From NCBI GenBank assembly GCA_963739005.1, contig CAVTYQ010000002.1, positions 248,001 to 312,000 on the forward strand: a stretch of 64,000 nucleotides of DNA, given 5' to 3'. Below the pieces are notes generated by a model. The model was not told where the DNA came from. It searched no databases and was given only the letters and a program-made list of their open reading frames with translations. Below, piece after piece: positions 59,943 through 64,000 of this stretch (position 1 is the first letter of the stretch; each line of letters begins with the position of its first letter). This stretch comes from DASWJZ01 sp963739005. Its GTDB lineage: Bacteria > Pseudomonadota > Alphaproteobacteria > Rhizobiales > Afifellaceae. The position numbers and the translations under genes were made by a program.

Positions 59943-61535
59943 ATGGGCGACACTGCGACGACAAGCAACTACTGGGACTTCCCCTACCCTTCGCGCCGCA
60001 TGCCGGTGCTTGCCCGGAACTGTGTCGCGACCACGCAGCCCCTGGCAGCCCAGGCCGGGCTCCTGATGTTGCAGAAGGGCGGCAATGCCGTCGACGCCGC
60101 CGTTGCCACGGCGATCGCGCTGACCGTGGTCGAACCGGTCAGCAACGGGCTCGGCAGCGATGCCTTCGCGATCCTTTGGGACGGCGCCAGGCTCGTCGGC
60201 ATGAATGCCTCCGGACGCTCGCCCGCAGCCTGGAACCCGGAGCGGTTCTCCGGGCCGGCGATGCCGCATGAAGGCTGGAACTCCGCGACCGTGCCGGGCG
60301 CCGTCGCCGCCTGGGTCGCGCTCAACAAGCGCTTCGGGCGGCTCCCGTTCGCAACGCTCTGCGAGCCGGCAATCCGCTACGCGCGCGACGGGTTTCTCGT
60401 CTCCCCGGTCATCTCGCGGATCTGGAAGAACCAGGTCGAGCGCCTGAAGGACCAGCCGGGCTTCGCCGCGACGTTCCTTCCGCATGGACGCGCGCCTGAG
60501 CCAGGCGAGCACTTCCGGCCTCCCGACCAGGAAAAGACTCTGACCGCGATCGCCGAGACCGCCGGCGAGGATTTCTATCGCGGCGAGATCGCCGCAACGA
60601 TCGCGCACGCGGCGAAGGACGGCGGCGGCTTCATCACCGAAGCGGACCTCGCCGACCACGTCTGCGACTTCATCGACCCGATCGACGTCGAATTCCACGG
60701 CCACCGCGTTCATGAGATCCCGCCGAACGGGCAGGGGATCGCCGCGCTGATCGCGCTCGGCGTGCTCGACCGCCTGGATGTCGACGGCCTCGCGCCGGAC
60801 AGCCCTGAACTCTTGCACCTCGAGATCGAGGCGCTGAAGCTCGGCGTCGCCGATGTGCGCGATCACGTCGCCGAGCCGGAGGCCATGGACGTAACGCCGG
60901 CCGCACTGCTCGACCCCGCGCGGCTCGACGATATGGCGCGGGCCATCGCCCGCGACCGCGTCGCCGTTCCGGCGCCGCGCTCCATGCATCGCGGAGCGAC
61001 CGTCTATCTCGCCGCGGCGGACGCGACGGGAATGATGGTCTCGTTCATCCAGTCGAACTATCACGGCTTCGGCTCCGGCGTCGTCGTGCTGGGCACCGGG
61101 ATCGCGCTCAACAATCGCGGTTCCTGCTTCGTCACGGCGCCCGGTCACCCAAATCGTGTTGGACCGAAGAAGCGCCCGCTCAACACCATCATCCCGGGCT
61201 TCATCACCAAGGATGGCGCTCCCGTCGCCGCCTTCGGCGTGATGGGCGGCACCATGCAGCCGCAGGGCCATACGCAGGTGGCCGTCCGCATGCTAGCAGC
61301 CGGACAGAACCCGCAGACGGCGATCGACGCGCCGCGCTGGCGCGTCGAAGGCGACGCCGTATGGATCGAGCCTTCAATGGCGAAGGAGACGCAAGCGGGG
61401 CTGAGGGCGCGCGGCCACCGTCTCTCGGAAGGAACCATGCTCGACTTCGGCGCGGCACAGACAATTCTGCGCGTCGATCACGGCTACGTCGCCGCGTCGG
61501 AGAGCCGCCGCGACGGCTGCGCTGTCGGGTTCTAG
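59943..61535 (+). CDS. ggt: Gamma-glutamyltransferase family protein
   Basis: N-terminal-nucleophile hydrolase of 530 aa that would self-cleave before Thr353 (in RGATVYLAAADATG). The small subunit contains FIQSNYHGFGSGVVV, the oxyanion region GTGIALNNRGSCF, RPLNTIIPGF and GVMGGTMQPQGH. QKGGNAVDAAVATAIALTVVEP and SNGLGSD are large-subunit motifs. There is no signal peptide, so the location is probably cytoplasmic, as in the YwrD-like subgroup. It may process glutathione or another gamma-glutamyl or acyl amide. It is divergent from the nag operon, and its stop overlaps the convergent ROK gene by 4 bp. Confidence 0.88.
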   Translation: MGDTATTSNYWDFPYPSRRMPVLARNCVATTQPLAAQAGLLMLQKGGNAVDAAVATAIALTVVEPVSNGLGSDAFAILWDGARLVGMNASGRSPAAWNPERFSGPAMPHEGWNSATVPGAVAAWVALNKRFGRLPFATLCEPAIRYARDGFLVSPVISRIWKNQVERLKDQPGFAATFLPHGRAPEPGEHFRPPDQEKTLTAIAETAGEDFYRGEIAATIAHAAKDGGGFITEADLADHVCDFIDPIDVEFHGHRVHEIPPNGQGIAALIALGVLDRLDVDGLAPDSPELLHLEIEALKLGVADVRDHVAEPEAMDVTPAALLDPARLDDMARAIARDRVAVPAPRSMHRGATVYLAAADATGMMVSFIQSNYHGFGSGVVVLGTGIALNNRGSCFVTAPGHPNRVGPKKRPLNTIIPGFITKDGAPVAAFGVMGGTMQPQGHTQVAVRMLAAGQNPQTAIDAPRWRVEGDAVWIEPSMAKETQAGLRARGHRLSEGTMLDFGAAQTILRVDHGYVAASESRRDGCAVGF

Positions 61536-62761
61536 GCCGCGTTTGCTTCCATCATGTCGGCGTCGACCTTCTGAAGCGCGAGCGCCACGCCGCCCATTGG
61601 CACCGCGTCGGCGCCAAGCGGCGAAAGCTCGATGTTGAGCCGCGCGGCAATCGGCTCCATCGCCGCGCGCGCGAGCGCATTCCTGAGCGCCGTCAGCATC
61701 CAAGGTGCGACGACGGCGAAGTTGCCGCCAAGCACGAGGTGGCTCGGATTGAGCGCATTGACGCTCGCCGCCAGCGCCCGCCCGATCAGGTCGCCCGTCT
61801 CCGTCAGGAGCGCGAGCACGACCGGGTCGCCGGCTTCGGCGCGCATTGCCACCTCGGCGATGTCGCCGGCCGGGCTGCCGCTTTCGGCGAGGCTTTCGAT
61901 CAGCCCGGGCACCGAGGCGTAGGTCTCGAGGCACCCCTGCCCGCCGCAAGCGCAGGGACGTCCTCCCGGCACGATACGGATGTGGCCGAACTCGCCGGCA
62001 AGGCCCTCCGCGCCGCGATAAAGCCGGCCGGCCGCAAAGATCGCGCCGCCGACACCCGAATGCCCGCTGACATAGATGAAGTCATCGACCCCGATGCAGC
62101 TTCCGAACTCGCGCTCCGCGATCGCCGCGGCGTTGGTGTCGTTGTCGACGAGGACCGGAGCCGGAAGAAGCTCCGCGGCGATATCGAGGAGCGGCACCTC
62201 GCGCCAGCCGAGATTTGGACCGAAGATCAAATGTCCGCGCCGGTCGATAAGCGCGGGGATGCCTATCCCGATGGCCTTCAACGGCGCCGGTTGAAGTCGC
62301 TGGCACAGCTTCGTTGCCGCCTGCGCGAGAGAGCGCATCGTTTCACGCGGCGCCTTCGCCCCCGGCCGCTCCTCGCGATCGACGATCCGTCCGCCGAGGT
62401 CGGCGGCGACGACCTCGATGAATTCGGGCTCGAGCCGGACGCCGAGGACGAAGCCAGCCGATCGCGGGATTGAAAGCGCGACGGCCGGCCGGCCGAGTCG
62501 GCGCACGCCCGCGTTCGCGGTCGCGCGCGCCACGAGCCCCGCCCCCACAAGCTGTGAGGTGACAGCGGAAACGGTCGCCTTGTCGAGCCCAGTCAACACC
62601 GCGAGCTCGCGCTGCGAACTCCCCGGATGGCGGCGCAGCGCCTGCATCAGGAGCACGGCGTTGACGCGCCTGACCCACGCCGAATTCACCCCTCTTCCTG
62701 ACGGACGTGGCTCTAACGTTGCGATCGTGCCTGGCGATCGGGCGGCGCTCTTGACGCTCAT
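61532..62761 (-). CDS. ROK-family transcriptional regulator (NagC/XylR-like)
   Basis: Sugar-responsive repressor of 409 aa. A winged helix-turn-helix spans about residues 30-85 (VNAVLLMQALRRHPGSSQRE, GLDKATVSAVTSQLVGAGLV). The ROK sugar-kinase-like domain follows: GVGGAIFAAGRLYRGAEGLA, GEFGHIRI and the zinc motif CACGGQGCLE. Likely targets are the divergent sugar-phosphate isomerase gene at 62972 and/or the nearby nag operon (inference from position). It overlaps the convergent ggt stop by 4 bp. Confidence 0.9.
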   Translation of the reverse strand: MSVKSAARSPGTIATLEPRPSGRGVNSAWVRRVNAVLLMQALRRHPGSSQRELAVLTGLDKATVSAVTSQLVGAGLVARATANAGVRRLGRPAVALSIPRSAGFVLGVRLEPEFIEVVAADLGGRIVDREERPGAKAPRETMRSLAQAATKLCQRLQPAPLKAIGIGIPALIDRRGHLIFGPNLGWREVPLLDIAAELLPAPVLVDNDTNAAAIAEREFGSCIGVDDFIYVSGHSGVGGAIFAAGRLYRGAEGLAGEFGHIRIVPGGRPCACGGQGCLETYASVPGLIESLAESGSPAGDIAEVAMRAEAGDPVVLALLTETGDLIGRALAASVNALNPSHLVLGGNFAVVAPWMLTALRNALARAAMEPIAARLNIELSPLGADAVPMGGVALALQKVDADMMEANAA

Positions 62762-62971
62762 GGGCCGGCAAAGATAGCGTCGATTTAGTTCGGGGGTCTA
62801 CAGAAAAGCCACAGAGAATCTAAGGCATAGCTTCGGCAAACGCGCGGCTCGAAGGCACGCTTCGACGCGCCCCGAGGCTTCGTCGATTGCAGGCTCGCGA
62901 GGGTTCCGGTTATCACTGTCGCAACGCCCCGTAGCGGGCGAAAAAGCGGCCGAGGGAGGAAAACGACTGCC

Positions 62972-64000
62972 ATGAAGACCATGAAGGGGCCGGCGATCTT
63001 TCTTGCCCAGTTCGCCGGCGACAAGCCGCCGTTTAATTCATTGAAAGCGATGGCCAAGTGGGCCGCCTCGCTCGGCTACAAGGGCATCCAGATCCCGAGC
63101 TGGGACGGCCGCCTCTTCGATCTCGTCAAGGCGGCAAACTCGAAGACCTATTGCGACGAGGTTGCCGGCGTCTGCAAGGAAGCGGGCGTCGCCATCACCG
63201 AGCTTTCCACGCACCTGCAAGGCCAGCTGGTCGCCGTGCACCCGGCCTTCGACACCGGCTTCGATGCCTTCGCGCCGAAGGAAGTGCACGGCAATCCGAA
63301 GGCGCGGCAGCGCTGGGCCGTCGACCAGATGAAGAAGGGCGCGAAGGCCTCGCGCAACCTTGGGCTGAAGGCCACCGTCTCGTTCACCGGCGCGCTCGCC
63401 TGGCCCTATCTCTATCCCTGGCCGCCGCGCTCGCCGGGCCTGATCGAGACGGCGTTCGACGAATTGGCGAAGCGCTGGAAGCCGATCCTCGACGTCTACG
63501 AGGACAACGGCGTCGATGTCGGGTACGAGCTGCATCCCGGCGAAGACGTGATGGATGGGGCGACCTTCGAGATGTTCCTCGAGCGGATCGACAACCATCC
63601 GCGCTGCGGCATCAACTACGACCCGTCGCATTTCGTCCTGCAGCAGCTCGACTACGTCGAGTTCATCGACTTCTATCATGAGCGCATCTTCGCCTTCCAC
63701 GTGAAGGATGCGGAGTTCAACCCGACCGGCAAGCAGGGCGTCTATTCCGGCTTCCAATCGTGGTTGAAGCGCGCCGGCCGCTTCCGCTCCCTCGGAGATG
63801 GCCAAGTCGATTTCTCGGCGATCTTCTCCAAGCTCGCCGAATACGACTACGACCGCTGGGCCGTGCTCGAGTGGGAATGCGCGTTGAAGGACGCGGTGAC
63901 CGGCGCGGCGGAAGGCGCCCCCTTCATCTCCGCCCACATCATCAAGGTGACGGCGCACGCCTTCGACGACTTCGCTGGCGGCGCGATGGACGTGAATGCG
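62972..64000 (+). CDS. Sugar phosphate isomerase/epimerase family protein (3' end off the right edge)
   Basis: Xylose-isomerase-like TIM barrel; the first 343 residues are present. It starts MKTMKGPAIFLAQFAGDKPP, and the sequence reads WAASLGYKGIQIPSWDGRLF, ITELSTHLQGQLVAVHPAFD, GYELHPGEDVMDG, GINYDPSHFVLQQ and FAFHVKDAEF. These include the usual metal ligands Glu, Asp, His and a late Glu (VLEWECALKD). The family includes keto-sugar epimerases/isomerases linked to Gfo/Idh oxidoreductases; the exact reaction is unknown. ATG 62972 follows GAGGGAGGAAAA. It is divergent from the ROK regulator across 210 bp and probably opens a sugar operon beyond the edge. Confidence 0.85.
   Translation, partial: MKTMKGPAIFLAQFAGDKPPFNSLKAMAKWAASLGYKGIQIPSWDGRLFDLVKAANSKTYCDEVAGVCKEAGVAITELSTHLQGQLVAVHPAFDTGFDAFAPKEVHGNPKARQRWAVDQMKKGAKASRNLGLKATVSFTGALAWPYLYPWPPRSPGLIETAFDELAKRWKPILDVYEDNGVDVGYELHPGEDVMDGATFEMFLERIDNHPRCGINYDPSHFVLQQLDYVEFIDFYHERIFAFHVKDAEFNPTGKQGVYSGFQSWLKRAGRFRSLGDGQVDFSAIFSKLAEYDYDRWAVLEWECALKDAVTGAAEGAPFISAHIIKVTAHAFDDFAGGAMDVNA

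Overview
The window is GC-rich, densely packed bacterial DNA. Almost all genes have their closest family matches among Alphaproteobacteria, probably Hyphomicrobiales/Rhizobiales. The evidence is the family mix: an IolC kinase fused to a DUF2090 aldolase domain, GguC, a FrcA-type single-domain sugar ATPase, a very large NAD-glutamate dehydrogenase, the Anbu operon and a candidate CtrA box. It reads as ordinary chromosome or chromid. I see no rRNA, tRNA, CRISPR array, transposase, integrase or phage gene, and no gene-free gap longer than 300 bases (the largest is 9326-9610).

Layout. 1-5178: putA (cut by the left edge), an aminoglycoside/choline-kinase-like phosphotransferase, a histidinol-phosphatase-type IMPase and a tartrate/D-malate dehydrogenase. 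5261-9325 (minus): the four-gene Anbu operon (permuted ATP-grasp, alpha-E, transglutaminase-like protease, proteasome-like Anbu). It is a conserved but still poorly understood peptide-synthesis/degradation module. 9611-14220: a membrane GGDEF protein with a candidate CtrA site, a Gfo/Idh/MocA oxidoreductase, an ECF sigma factor with a SnoaL-like tail coupled to a small ferredoxin-like protein, and a GST. 14376-18006: iolD, an M28 peptidase and iolE. 17988-19692: an ECF42 sigma factor with its DGPF partner and a candidate self-regulated promoter. 19755-20247: a frameshifted SRPBCC gene.

20254-25791: a sugar dehydrogenase (SDR), two FCD-type GntR regulators and a sugar ABC transporter closed by a strong terminator. 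25796-34743 (minus): gguC, alpha-ketoglutarate semialdehyde dehydrogenase, dgoK and dgoA, then NAD-glutamate dehydrogenase. An aldose 1-epimerase is divergent from this group. Together they look like galactose/arabinose oxidative catabolism feeding 2-oxoglutarate. 36068-37441: a histidine-ammonia-lyase-fold protein that has lost every catalytic motif. 37548-42166: VOC protein, beta-carbonic anhydrase, CBS protein, SLC13 permease and ribokinase.

42242-47977: a Pho-box-like repeat followed by a ugp (glycerol-3-phosphate) ABC operon with two tandem, diverged ugpB genes. 48222-50668: a secreted protein, an SDR and a nucleoside hydrolase. 50711-54548: iolB and iolC (minus) divergent from iolG (plus). 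With iolD and iolE this gives most of the myo-inositol pathway, split over two loci about 32 kb apart. 54672-56762: a DUF805 membrane protein and AMP nucleosidase. 56823-59904 (minus): nagK-like kinase, SIS deaminase/isomerase and nagA, an amino-sugar operon. 59943-64000: gamma-glutamyltransferase, a ROK regulator, and a divergent sugar-phosphate isomerase/epimerase cut by the right edge.

The overall theme is scavenging: inositol, galactose/arabinose, GlcNAc, glycerol phosphate, nucleosides, proline and tartrate. The points most worth a second look are the HAL-fold pseudoenzyme, the Anbu module, the duplicated ugpB pair with altered ligand-pocket residues, and the single-base frameshift in the SRPBCC gene.
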